From Amoebidium appalachense (lineage: Eukaryota > Ichthyosporea), in contig CAVNZM010000006.1 of the NCBI GenBank assembly GCA_963693365.1, positions 7,812,001-7,876,000 on the forward strand: 64,000 bases of DNA, read 5' to 3'. Position 1 is the stretch's first letter, and every line of letters begins with the position of its first letter. Position numbers and translations under genes: made by a program. The notes under the pieces were generated by a model, which was given only the letters and a program-made list of their open reading frames with translations, had not been told where the DNA came from and made no database searches. This document shows positions 48,310 to 61,398 of the stretch, piece by piece.

Positions 48310-49991
48310 GTGGGGGGGGGGGGGGGGGGGAGGGGGGGGGGGGGGGGGGAGGGGTATGCATATATATGTGTGTGTGTGCGTCATGTGTACATGTGTATGT
48401 GTGTGTGTGTGTGATGACACGGTCACGCGTGCGCGCACGTGCGCGCGCGCGTGTGTGTGTGTGTGTGTGCGCGCGTGCATGCATGTGCGGCTTTATGTGC
48501 GTCATGGGCGAGTGCTGTAAGGTGTAAGTGGGTGGCTGCGGGGAGGGGGGGGGGGAGGGGGGGGGGGGGAGGGGGAGGTGGACGGAGGGGGAAGAGGGGA
48601 AGGGAAGGGAGGAGTGGTTTCATGATGAAATGTAATAAGGGTGTTATTGCATGAACACAGAGGCTTCGGCTGTGCCGTGGATGGCAAAAACCGCAGATGA
48701 AGTGGGTGCCCGGTGTGTGTGTGTGTGTGACACATTTGCCGGTGTGCGTGGGGGGAGGAGGGGGGGAGGGGGGGGGATGGGATCGTGGAAAAGGTTTTAC
48801 CGTTTTACCTAACCTTTGGGGCAGGTGATCAGAGAAGCATGTACACCGTGATGATGACCATTTTCAAATAAACCCAATGGTTATTCAAACTGGTTGCTCG
48901 GCGGCAGTCTTGTTCAAGAAGAAAGAAACGGTTAGAAGACTAGCCGTAGGGATTGGACAAGTGCAGTAGGGCTGCCGGCAACGGCAAAATTCTAACCTTA
49001 ACCCTTGGTTATCATGACTTTGAACCCCCCCCCCACCCCCCTTTTCCCCCCCCCCCAAAGGATGTACAAACATCCTCGGGTGTGAATCGCAAAGAAAACG
49101 GGTTCAGTGGCTGAGTTGGACAAGACAAAAAGCAATGCCTGCCCACAGAGAACCACCAAACCGGGACACACGTGTCTTCTCCTTCCTTTGCAGACCTAAA
49201 TATCTCTGAAAGTGCCGTTTTTGAACGTTCAAAACATCATTGTTTTTGCCACGGGCGGGGGTGGGAGGGGAGGGCCGGTTTAGAATACAGAGAGTTCAAA
49301 GTACATAGGTAGAGAGGGAGGTTGTCACGTGTGTGTGCATAAGAGATAGACCCGCTTAAACTACAAGCTATAACCGTACAAGTGAGATCCACAACCATTA
49401 TACTCACACGCCGAGGAGGAGCACGATAGAGAGAGATTGTCTGTGTGGGTGACATAGACCCACCCAGAACAAGTTATAACAGTTTCACTGCAGATTCCAT
49501 AGATGCACAGGTCCTTCAGGGTGTCTACTTTGTATGTATTATTCATGTGTGACCAGCACGCCCGTCATGTTTACAGACAATAGTTTCTAAGATACTCGAC
49601 ATATCAGTTCCATGCATGTACATTGGGAAGAGCAAGATACTAATATATTAAAATACTAAGCAATCCCCCTTCAACTTGAACCATAACCATAATGATTAAC
49701 TAGCACTTTGTTTTAAACAAAGTGTTGACTTCATAACATAGGCACTAACTAGGTAGTAGGGCAAGTGACTCATCGGAATTGTTGGTAGAAAGGATAATTC
49801 AACAGACGTCATCGGTCAGGCGCCCGCGCGTCTTTCGTAGTTTCACCGCGACGTTGGGAGCAGACGTTTTTTCCAACCGGAGCGACAATTCTTTACATGT
49901 CCAAACCAACGTTACAACTTCACACCACCAATGTGCCATTATAGCACACACTTCTCTAAGTATCAACCGTGTTAACGAGTAAGGGAGTCGC
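48310..49991. other. Intergenic region with G, GT and GA repeats
   Basis: G-rich 48313-48353, GT/GC repeats 48366-48495 and G-rich 48540-48615, then unique DNA. Minus-strand sequence at 49060-49020 is C/G homopolymer. No exon with supported borders is seen in 48620-49990. Confidence 0.45.
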
Positions 49992-50270
49992 CTAATGCGC
50001 AGGTGCGGTGTGGATGGCGCCGTGGGTGGTGGCGGGGGCCGTCTGGTGGGCAGCAGCGGTCGCGTGTCCGGTGGTGGTGGCGGCAGCCGTAGTGGTGGCA
50101 GCGTGCTGAGTGGTGGCAGCGTGCTGAGTGGTGGCAGCGTGCTTGGTGCCGGCAACCTTGGGTTCATCCAAAAGAGCAAAGAACTCGTCTGTGACCTCGT
50201 TGTTGGCGGGGGCAGCGACAGCGGCAGCGGCGAAGGCCATAACAGCGGCGAAAATGGCGACGACCTTCAT
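49992..50270 (-). CDS. Small secreted Ala/Thr/His-rich protein, single exon
   Basis: 92 codons, ATG at 50270, stop TAG at 49994-49992. Residues 1-20 are a textbook signal peptide (charged MK, then a run of Val/Ala/Phe ending AVAAPA), with cleavage probably after residue 19 or 20. A short acidic segment with 'TDEFFALLDEPKV' follows. The rest is low complexity: three 'AATTQH'-type repeats, then Ala/Thr/His/Pro. Third codon positions are strongly G/C, unlike the flanks, which suggests high expression. It may be a wall, matrix or mucin-like protein (Thr-rich, possible O-glycosylation), or the precursor of a processed peptide. No homologue recognised. Confidence 0.82.
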   Translation of the reverse strand: MKVVAIFAAVMAFAAAAVAAPANNEVTDEFFALLDEPKVAGTKHAATTQHAATTQHAATTTAAATTTGHATAAAHQTAPATTHGAIHTAPAH

Positions 50271-50375
50271 TTTCGAGAGAGTGATGCTTTGTTGCTGTAA
50301 AAGCAGTCTGTGTTGGCAAGGCGTGGTTGATGGTGAAGACTGAGGAGTAACTAACTACACGTGGTGTATGTTTAC

Positions 50376-50384
50376 ATATATAGA
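50376..50384 (-). promoter_or_regulatory. TATA box of the secreted-protein gene
   Basis: The minus strand reads 'ctatatatg' about 107 bases upstream of the ATG at 50270, the usual arrangement for a short 5' UTR. CCAAT-like motifs lie ~30 and ~65 bases further upstream. It is the clearest core promoter in the window. Confidence 0.6.
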
Positions 50385-50399
50385 AGGGGTAATTTATCG

Positions 50400-52854
50400 C
50401 ACATCCAATCATCGGGGAGTATGGAATATAAACAATACTGATGTTGGACCAATCCGAAGCGATGCGTTCCAAAAATACCTTCAAAACTTGATCATGAGCG
50501 ATTTCAATCAAGTTCCCACGCATCTGACAGCACGACCGTTAAAACTGACGGAACATCGTCCAAGTATGCGTGATACTTCACAAATCAATAATTATTATAA
50601 ATCTGCAGATATAAAAATAGCATTATAAAAACCAAATGAATATATATACGTAAATATGATGCTGAATCATTGAATATTGCAGGCTGTGGTAATGCATGTA
50701 GCAGGCCGCCGGTCTTGGCAGCCTATGGCGCGGCCACTGGTGCGGGATTACCCAATCCCCTGAGAGATCACCATTCGATCAGCCGGAGCAATCGATTCCA
50801 GCAACCAATCCATGCACAGACTGAAGATGATTGGCTACATGTGCTATTTCTGGCCGGCAAAAGCTTCGCCATCCATAACTTCCAATTGGTCGCTTACCCA
50901 ACTTGATAGAACTGCTGTTCTAAGCTTTTCCCCACACGCCGCCAGCTCACGCTGCTTTTTCCGCCGGTCGACGGTGGCCTTTTTGTTTTCTTTTTCTTTT
51001 TCTTTTTCTTTTTCTTTTTCATTTTCATTTTCATTTTCATTTTCCTTTTTTTCTTTCTTTTTTTTTTTTTTTTTGTTCCCTTCGAAGTTCATAAGGGCTG
51101 GCATCAAGAGATGCACGCACACAACGAAAACAGAGAATTAAGTCAATGTCGGTTCTGCCTTCATGTGCATCTGTGCGTGTGTGACTGCTTCTCTGCGTGT
51201 GCACCTGTGCTTGTCCATATATATGCATGGCTTACAATGTCAAGATTAAGTGGGTGGCTGTGTTTGTAATTCGTGTTGTGTGGGTGTGTGCGGGTCTGTG
51301 TCTGTGCGTATTCGATTGCGTGTGTGCCGTGCTTGTGTAAAGGTCTCTAACTGAGGTGTTTGCGTGTTTTGTGCCATAATTTGCGCGTGTGTGTGCGCTC
51401 ATCACATTTCTGCCGTGTCTGTGTGCAAGTTCTTGTGGCAAAACAAATAATGTGTGTCGCGGTGAGTGTCCTTATGCAGTTGACACTGTGTGTGCTTGCT
51501 CTGTAAATGTGGATGTTCTCTGCACTCTAAAATCTGCCGTATGTGTCCGGAGTCGAAGAAGGGGACATTGGGGAGGGAAGAGCGGAGGGAAGGGTATTCG
51601 TTTCACTTGCAAAGAGGGCTTAGATTGAGAGCTTAGGGACGCCCAAAGTTACTGCTGGGATATTTGACATCTTTAGGTCCACATGTTAACACAGTCAGAA
51701 GCAGAGAAAAGAAGAGAAGATATTTAACAGTTGCGAAGGGGCATGGAAAATGAAAGATTGGGAGACCTCTGAGCCGACCTTGGGAGAGAGAGAGCGAAAG
51801 ACTGGGGGAGAGAGAGAGGGGACGGGGGTGGGTGGGTGGGTGGGTGGTACCGGTGGGGGGGGGGGGGGGGGGGGGGGGTTTGAGAGGGGGGGGGAGGGAG
51901 AGAGGGAGAGGGAGGGAGGGAGGGAGGGAGGGAGGGAGGGAGGGAGGGAGGGAGGGAGGGAGGGAGGGGGGAGTGAGAGACGAAGGGAAGAAGGGAGGGA
52001 GGGAGAGAGAAAGAGAAGGGGGAAGCGGGAGAGAGGGAGAGATAGAGTGAAGGTGAGCGCATGCAAGGGAGAGGGGAATAGGGAGAGGAGAGGAAAAGGA
52101 AGAGGAAGAGGAAGGGAGAGAGAGAGAGGACCCGGAGGAGTGAGGGACGGAGTTGGGGGAGGACCGAGGGAAATGAGGGAGGGGAATAGGAGGGAGGGAG
52201 AATAGGAATGGAGGGTGAACCTCAGAAGCAGAGGGAAAGACTTGGAGCCAGAGAGAAAAAAGTTGATGCTTTGGAGAGAGAAACCGAGGGAGGAAGGGAG
52301 GTCGGAGAGAGTAGCAAGGGAGTCAGTGAGATCTAGAGAAAGTCGTAGGAACACCCACAGAAATGCCTTGTTTCGAAGTATAAGGCAAGATGAAATAACA
52401 TCCCCCTAGTGTATTCCTTCAAATTTTATTGGTGGTGCACGCAAGAAACCGAACAAACCTAAGAAAGTAAGAAAGGAAGAACAAGAAAAAAGCATACATG
52501 TGGGACCCCCCAAACCCCCGTCTCTCTAGATTATACTGGATAGAGATCTATAGATAGGAGAGGTATGGTCAAGGCCCCCCCCCCCCCCCCCCAAAAAAAA
52601 ACCCCCTGTGCATATATTTCCGATAAGTTACGGTATATCCAATCAATCACATAGGCTTCCATGGTCCTGTAAACAAAAAGTATATTTAAAAGACGCATAC
52701 AAGCTGTTTTAATGACAACGTTATTTTTTTATTTTTTTTTTTGTTTCTAAAGGAAAAAAAAAACTTACCTGTTGCTTTTTCTTGTTTGTGTTGACATCTA
52801 GCTTGGAGATATTAAATTATTAAGACGAATTTATAAGAATTCCTTTTTTTTATA
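50400..52854. other. Intergenic region
   Basis: Four CCAAT-type boxes (both orientations) cluster at 50745-50890. A (CTTTTT)n array at 50983-51070 is followed by GT-like imperfect DNA at 51150-51430. Purine-rich DNA at 51780-52360 contains an (AGGG)n array at 51912-51967. No supported exon is seen; frames here are low complexity. Confidence 0.45.
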
Positions 52855-53620
52855 TATAATGACTTTATTTTTTTCTCTTGACTGGGATTTATTATTGATC
52901 AGTTGATATGAAGGCAACGTGATGAAGCCACAAGCTACATGACCACCAGTAACCGAAGTCGAAAAAGCCAAGGCGATGAAGTAAAAAATAAACAACAAGT
53001 GACCAAAGGACACCAGCTGGCAAAGGTACAAGTACACGTGTATGCGTGAAACTAGTTTGCTCCAACTAGACAGATGCATCGATGTTGACCAGACCGCACT
53101 CCGCAAGAAGACATCATTACTGCTGCTCCCCAACAGGCCCCCCTCAAAACCTACCGGGGCACAGCAAGCAAGTCAGCCCTTCAAAGAGCAATGCAGACCA
53201 AATCCGAACGAGAAAACAATCCCCACGGGCCCGGCCCCTAGAAAACCCGCAGAAACTGCCTCTAGCTCGCTGATAAGGTGGCCTACATTGATGTGCTCTT
53301 GAAAGTACTGAGAGGCAAGGGAGATATCACAGATATGGGGGTTTACTTCTTAGTATGCCGTGCATATACTTGCCACGGCCACCATCAGGTGTTTCTAGAT
53401 GGCCGTGATACTTGCATATCTTTCCGTCGAATAAATCCAGTCAAAAGAAAAAAGGTTTACGAAGGCTTTACTCGAGGCAAAGAGAGACCAGCCTCAGGTA
53501 TGGGGGGTTTTTGCTCGGAATATCCCCTCAGCCGTATATCATGATCACGTACATAGATGTTGGGTGATGACTATATATCAGGGTTTACTTTCTCTACGAG
53601 ATATCTCATAGCATATCTGC
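52855..53620. repeat. Dispersed repeat family DR1, copy B
   Basis: Matches copy A (1-1410) at high identity over 52865-53280 and 53455-53605, but continuous. Between the two matching blocks copy B has ~170 bases and copy A ~770. The pair allows the family ends to be estimated at ~52865 and ~53605. Confidence 0.8.
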
Positions 53621-54083
53621 GATGAAAATAATCTTCAATTTCGGCGCAACATTTACCTCTTTTTCGTTTCGTTTGGCTCACTCGACAGCTTGGCCTAACG
53701 TTCTGCCTCAGAGTCCGAACAGTTAGCCGGCTAGACAGAGAGCGTGATGGTGAACTGTCACATAGTATATGATAGACGCTGCATGTTAATCGGATTACGT
53801 TATGCACCACCTAATTACAGAAGGGAAAGTCAACATAGCCACTCCTGCTAGTGTCACGCTCTGTACATTTACTCTCACGCAAGCCTAGGTATGCCCACAG
53901 TACTGCACCATCAGAGCTGTGCTGAAAGATTCGTGCATTTCTGTTACACCAACCAACATAATCTCAGTGGCACATAAAGCCATGTTTTACACATGAACGC
54001 CCATCATCTACCACACAGCAGGCTGTAAAACAGCCCATTGATCCGCACGGTTTTACCTCTCTCCACATCTAAACGCGAAAGTG
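53621..54083. other. Region upstream of the neurofibromin-like exons
   Basis: Unique DNA. The first exon and start codon of the neurofibromin-like gene should lie here or further left, but I could not identify them. The frame of exon 54084 is open back to 54042 without a Met. Confidence 0.35.
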
Positions 54084-54808
54084 CTCAACTCTTTCATCCG
54101 TCGCGAAAATGTGGTGCCCCTGGTGGGGCGGGGGGACGACCTAAGGCTCTACCTGGCTGCTGTGGATCGCCTAGGGGAGAAGGTGCTTGGTCCCCCCCCC
54201 CCCTCCCCCCCCCCCCCCACCCTCTCCTCCTCCCCCCTCCCCCCTTCCCTCCCCTCCCCCCTCCCCCTCTCCCCTCCCCCTCTCCCCTCCCCCCCTCCCC
54301 CCCTCCCCCCCCCCCCCTCCCCCCTCCCCCCCCCATCCCTCCCCCCTTCCCCCCCCCCCAACTCCCCCCATCACTCCCCCCCCCCCCCCCCCCCCCCCTC
54401 CTTCCACCCACCCACACCTACACAGAACCTCATCCCCTTCCTCCCCCCCCCCCCCCCCCCCCCCCTCCATCCCCCCCATCTCTCCCCCCGCTTCTCTGCA
54501 GGTCTCAGCATTTTGCTCTACGCAATCTTAATCACTTGACCTAGATAAATTCCCATTCTCGGCTTGATCACCATGATCTCGCATGAGGCTTGGTTTGTGT
54601 GTTGCCTTAACTAGGACCCAAGTGTTATTGACGTAGATGATGAGAGAGGAATGGATGAGAGAGTTACAGGTAGTGGTGTTAGGGGAACGAGATATGTGTA
54701 GGGGAAGTGAAAGAGGGGCTTCTGGTGGTGGTGATGGTGGTGGTAATGGTGGTTGTGGTGGTGGTGGTGGTGGTGGCGGTGGTGGTGGTGGTGGTGGTGG
54801 GGAGAAGG

Positions 54809-54843
<35 letters not shown>

Positions 54844-56122
54844 GGGAGGGGGGGGAGGGGGGGGAGGGGCTGGGGGAGGAGGGGAAGGGGGTGAAAAAAA
54901 AAAGTGAAAGCGTGATAGAAAGGGTTGAGTTATTGCCAGATGGGAGGAGAAGGGGAGAGAGGGTGTGGGGAGGGGGGTGGGGGGGAGGAGAGAATGGAGC
55001 GAGACAAGGACGATGTATTCCCCCCCCCCCCCCCCCCCCCCCCCCTCCCCCAACCCCCCATACACACAAACACAAACAGAAAAATACATGAAGGCACACA
55101 CACGCACAAAGTGCGTGTAAGTGGTAGGATACACCTTTCCTTGGGTTGAAGGACAGATGCAATCTACATACACACACAGAAATAGACTTAATTAATCTTC
55201 ACCCTGCGCAGCAAAACTCTATTATATTGTCCGGAGATCTCTTACATTAGTTTATGGGCTCCCCAATCTCACCATGGCCATTCAGAGATTTGTTTTTCGT
55301 GTTCTCTTGATCATATGATAACTTATCTAAAATGACCATCCTGGTTTCATGTGGTGCATTCTCTACTACGTTACTCGGTAAATTTGCTGAGGAAAATGTA
55401 TACTCGAGATTTCCATCCTGTCATGACTTTGTGTGACCCCCAGTGTAATGCTCCACTTCATGGAATGCCCATCATCTTATTACTTCATGGGTTTCCCATC
55501 TCAAAAGATCTCGAGATTCCCATCCTTACAACCCCTTAAATAGAGATTCCCATCCTAACACAACCTTTTTGGGTTTCCATGCGTAACTCGACTTCCTGAA
55601 TTTTCCATGTTAACAAGATTCACGGGTTTTACCTCCCATCGGCTTCTTGACATTCCCAGGCTCACTCTTTGACTACCTCATGAGATTTCCATCCCAAAAC
55701 CATCTCAGGAGATTCCATTCCCTTTTCCATCCTTATGCCACCTCCTTTATTTCCTCCCTTTGAACACCTCGTGAAAATTTAACATTCCTTGACGATTTCC
55801 TTGACATCTTTTTATCTATTCCAGCTGCCCTGCAATCGGCCCCAGGGGCTATTGCAGGGAGATGAGGAGCTGCTTGCGCAAACGAGGGCCCACCTGGAGA
55901 CCCTGTGTGAGCACAACCTGGCCGTGGTGGTGCAGGGCCTGGCGGCGCTGTTAAAGGGCACATATGCAAAGGTGGGGCTATGTTTCTTTAAGCGTGTAGG
56001 TAGAAAACTTTGGATATATCTCTGTGTGTGTATGTGTGCGTGTGTGTGTTTGGGGCTGGCTGCGCTGTTAAAGGGCACCTATGCAAAGGTGGGGACTATG
56101 TTTCTTTAATTGTAAATGTACC

Positions 56123-56159
<37 letters not shown>

Positions 56160-56345
56160 GGTGGTGGTGGTGGTGGTGGTGGTGGTTGGGGGGGGAGGTA
56201 GGACAAATATTGTAAAAGGGAAGCTATGCAAAGGCAGGTCTGCGTTTCTTAAAGTACAATGGAAGCTAACATTTCTTTTCTTTTCTTTTCTTTTCTTTTT
56301 CATTCATTCTTTTTCTTTTCTTTTTGTTCTTTTTTTTTTTTTTGT

Positions 56346-56388
<43 letters not shown>

Positions 56389-57800
56389 AAGGACAAAAAT
56401 GATAAAGGGAAGCTATGCAAAGGCGGGTCTACGTTTCTTTAAGTACATAGGAGGCCAACTTTTCTTTTCTTTTGTTTTTTCTTTTCTTTTCTTTTTTTCT
56501 TTTCTTTTTTCTTTTTTCCTTCTCTTTTTTTTGGGGAGGGGGGGAGGGGCGCCGGGGGGGGGGGGGGGGGGGGGGGGGGGGAGGGGGATAGGGCAGGAGC
56601 TGTTAAAGGGAACCTATGCAAACATGTTTGTATGTGTTTTAACTAAATATGTAGCCAGCGTTGTTGTTGTTTGGGGGCTGTTAGGGGGGGAAGAGGGAGG
56701 TGGGGGTGGGGGTGGGGGTGGGGGGGTTTGGGGGGTGAGGGGAGGTTGAGGGTAGGAATTCATACAAGGAATCTGTGCAAAGGTGTGTGTATATTTCTTT
56801 AAGGAGATAAATAGATAGCCAACATTGTCGTTCTTTTTTTTGGGGGGGGGGAGGGGAGGGGGGAGGAGGAGAAGGGGGAGGGGGAGGGGGGCAGGAGGGG
56901 AGGGGGGGGGGGGTGAGCCTCGGAGGCCAGGACCTGTTAAAGGGAACCTATGCAACGGTGTGTCTATGTTTCTTTCTAAATATAGATAGCAAACACCTGA
57001 ACCTGTACCCAGAGGGGCGGCGGAAGGGGGAGGGGGGGACTCAGGGGGGTGAGAGGAAGGGGAGGTGCAGAGGGGGGGGGGGGGGGGGGAGAGGAAGGGG
57101 AGGCGCAGAGGGGGGGGGGGGGAGGGGAGGGGGAAGATGGGGGGATTGGGGGGGGGGGGGTTGAGGCGGGAGGGAGGACAGCAACTCATAAAGGGAATCT
57201 ATGCAGGAGGAGGGGGGGGGGAGTGGCGAGGGGCTTAGGAAAGGAAGGATCATTTGGATTATAACCTTCCATATATGTCATGTATGGACCTAACCTTCCA
57301 TAAATGGTTATTTGGATGCAAAAGTATCCAAATATGGTTAATAACCTTCCATAAATGGTTATCAAACCTATCCAAATATGGTCAATAACCTTCCATAAAT
57401 GGTTATTTGGAATCAAAAGTATCCAAATATGGTCAATAACCTTCCATGAATGGCAGCTGTCCGGGTCGAGTGAGGATGAGAGGGCTCTTCTGCACGAGTC
57501 CTTTGCCTTTGTCATGCGGACACTGGCCGGGTGTCTCGAACACACATACAAGACTGTGGTATGTTGGCCCCAAGACCCCTCCCCGCCAAAAAAAAAAAAA
57601 AAAAAATAGTAAAATTAAAAATAAAATAAAACTTCATATAAAAAAGAAAATGGCACACATGCACGAAGGACAGGCCCACACATACATGCTCTGAAACGTG
57701 CTTGCATATGCGCACACGCGCACACATGCAAACATGTGCTCGAGCACACGCACACACACGCGCACACTCACGCACGCATGTGCAACACACACACATACAA

Positions 57801-57890
<90 letters not shown>

Positions 57891-58254
57891 GTACACACGT
57901 ACACACAAACACACCCATCCACCCGCACACACCCAAAGCACACACATCCCCCCCCCTCTCCCTCCCCCTCCCCCCCTCCCCCCCTCCCCCTCCCCCTCCC
58001 CTCCCCCTCCCCCCCCCCACCCACCCACACACCCCGCACCCGACATCCCACACACACGAAAGCAAAACGTGCTCATTCCACATTGTTACCAAATCAAAAC
58101 CGGATCATGAATGGAAAGTATTGTAGACCACGTAATGTACAGTATACTGCAGTTTCACGATCTAATCTTTCAATCTAATGTAATCTAATCTAATCCATTT
58201 TCCCCTTAGCAACGGCGCTTGGAACTCAAATATGGCACTGTTAAAGAAAAGGTA

Positions 58255-58328
<74 letters not shown>

Positions 58329-58492
58329 GAAAGAAAGGAAAGCCCAATCCTTACCTTTAGCGTTGGGCCGAAAATGAGAGAGAGAGAAAAGAAAGGAAAC
58401 GAGAGAAAAGGAAGAAAAACGAGTCAAATAATGCATGTGGAAGGAAGTGGACAGGAGGAAGGATGGTAAAGGGAGCTGGCGGGCTAAGAAAA

Positions 58493-58536
<44 letters not shown>

Positions 58537-59167
58537 AAAAAAAAAAAAGAAAAGGAAAAAGAGGGGGAAAAAAAGGGAACCAAGGTATTAAGCAAAGTAG
58601 GTGATCAAAAGCAGAGGAGGATTAGCGAAAAGGCATAAAGGAAACATAGAGAAGAGTTACGTGGAAATGGCAAGACTTTCCCGAAATGTTAGCATGCATA
58701 GGCTGCATGCTAATATTTTTTTGGTCCATGATTTCTCGTCTTTTTTTCTCCCTTTTGCTTCCCCCCCCCCCCCCCCCCCCCCCCCCTCCCCCCCCCCCTC
58801 CCCCCCCCCCTCCTCCCCATCCCCCCCACAAACAATTCTAACTCTCTAATGCATACTCAAACCTCCCCCCCCCCCCCTCCCCTCCCCCCCCCTTCCCCCC
58901 TCCCCCCCCCCCCCCCCCCCCCCACACACCCCACCACCCCACCTCTCCCCTGCCCTTGGTGTAATAATCTTACAGACCAAGAAAACGTAAGAACAAGCAG
59001 GAAGAAGCATATGGGAAAAGAGGGGTGGAGCAGTAGGTGGGCAATGGGAGAGGAGAAGGAGAGGGGAGGTGGGAGGGGGAAAGTAGCGGGACGTGGGGAG
59101 GAGGGGGTGGGGTGGGGGTGGGGGTGGGGTGGGGGGGTGGGGGGAAAGAGAGAGAAGGAGAAAGAGA

Positions 59168-59258
<91 letters not shown>

Positions 59259-59524
59259 AGGGAGGGAGGGAGGGAGGGAGGGAGGGAGGGAGGGAGGGAG
59301 GGAGGGAGGGAGGGAGGGAGGGAGGGAGGGAGGGAGGGAGGGAGGGAGGGAGGGAGGGAGGGAGGGAGGAGGGAGGGAGGGAGGGAGGGAGGGAGGGAGG
59401 GAGGGAGGGAGGGAGGGAGGGAGGGAGGGAGGGAGGGAGGGAGGGAGGGAGGGAGGGAGGGAGGGAGGGAGGGAGGGAGGGAGGGAGGGAGGGAGGGAGG
59501 GAGGGAGGGAGGGAGGGAGGGAGG

Positions 59525-59583
<59 letters not shown>

Positions 59584-59745
59584 CGCCTAAGGAAGTGTGG
59601 GTTCAGCGGGTTACTAGAACGCCGTGCTCTCTGAATCTCTAAATCTGGTTGGGTGCATGTCAGACGGCAGACATGCCGGTGGTGGAGGAGTCAGTGGCCA
59701 CCTATCTCATTAGCACGTGCTATTCATGCATCGTAAATAAGGTAT

Positions 59746-59781
<36 letters not shown>

Positions 59782-60151
59782 ACCTCCCCCCCTTGGCCGT
59801 CGGTCTTCTCTATATAGGTCAGGGAGTTGGGGGGCTTTGTAGAAGCCCGACTTCTGTTCTTCTTGTCTGCTTGGGTCTTCTTTGTTATTGTCTGCTTGCA
59901 GGTATTATGTGCTTTGTGTCCTTCGATTGCTGCTCCTTGAACAACCCTGCTGGCCTTTTGCCAAGACGGGTAGACCCGGATATTGCTGTTGATACAAACT
60001 CTGGATTGGGAACCACATGCGAGGGGTCAAAGAGTCGAAACACAGTCTTTTTTTTGGAGGCATAGGGGGAAGCCCCCTGATGATGGGCTCTGTTCATGTG
60101 TCTTCCGCCTGCACGTAGACCCCCCCCCCCCCCCCCCCCCCCTCCCTCCCT

Positions 60152-60189
<38 letters not shown>

Positions 60190-61350
60190 CGATTTCTGGT
60201 TTTACAACCGAAGTTTTGTCTATGGAACCACTGCGTCTATTACTATTCCCATTCATTCACCGTTTTCATAATACGTGGGGAATTATCGATGTCATAATCA
60301 CGTATCAAATAATCATTAATCTCATACTCCCATATTAGTTTATCATTAATCTCAAACTCCCATAATAGTTTATCATTAATCTCATACTCCCACATTAGTT
60401 TTATCATCAATCTCAAACTCCCATATTAGTTTTATCATTAATCTCATACTCCCATATTAGTTTTATCATTAATCTCAAACTCCCATATTAGTTTATCATT
60501 AATCTCATACTCCCATTTTAGTTTATCATTAATCTCATACTGCCATATTAGTTTATCATCAATCTCATACTTTCATATTAGTTTATCATTAATCTTATAC
60601 TCCCATATTAGTTTATCATTAATCTCATACTCCCATATCAGTTTCTCATTAATCTCTTACTGCCATATTAGTTTATCATTAACCTCAAACTCCCATATTA
60701 GTTTATCATTAATCTCATACTCCCATATTAGTTTATCATTAATCTCATACTCCCATATTAGTTTTTCATTAATCTCTTACTTCTCTCTCTTATCTCTACT
60801 TCTCTCTCTCTCTCTCAATATCATTAATCTCATACTCCCATATTGGTTTATCATTAATCTCTTACTCCCATATTAGTTTATCATTAACCTCAAACTCCCA
60901 TATTAGTTTATAATTAATCTCATACTCCCATATCAGTTTATCATTAATCTCATACTCCCATATTAGTTTATCATCAATCTCTTACTTCCATACTAGTTTA
61001 TCATTAATCTCATACTCCCATATTAGTTTATCATTAATCTCTTACTTCTCTCCCTTATCTCTACTTCTCTCTCTCTCTCTCTTAATATCATTAATCTCAT
61101 ACTCCCATATCAGTTTATCATTAATCTCATACCTCCATATCATGATTAGGTAATCATTAATCTCATACTTCCATCTGAAGTAATCACTAATTTCATACTT
61201 CCATAATAGGGTCTCAACCCCCTAGAGGTGACACCCGAGATGCGCCTGCTTGCCAAGATAGTGCTCTACCACCTTTCATTCTTCAACTATCAGCTGGTGT
61301 GGGAGAGGGTCACCACAAAGGTGAGTGTGTGTGCGTGTGTGTATGTGTGT

Positions 61351-61398
<48 letters not shown>

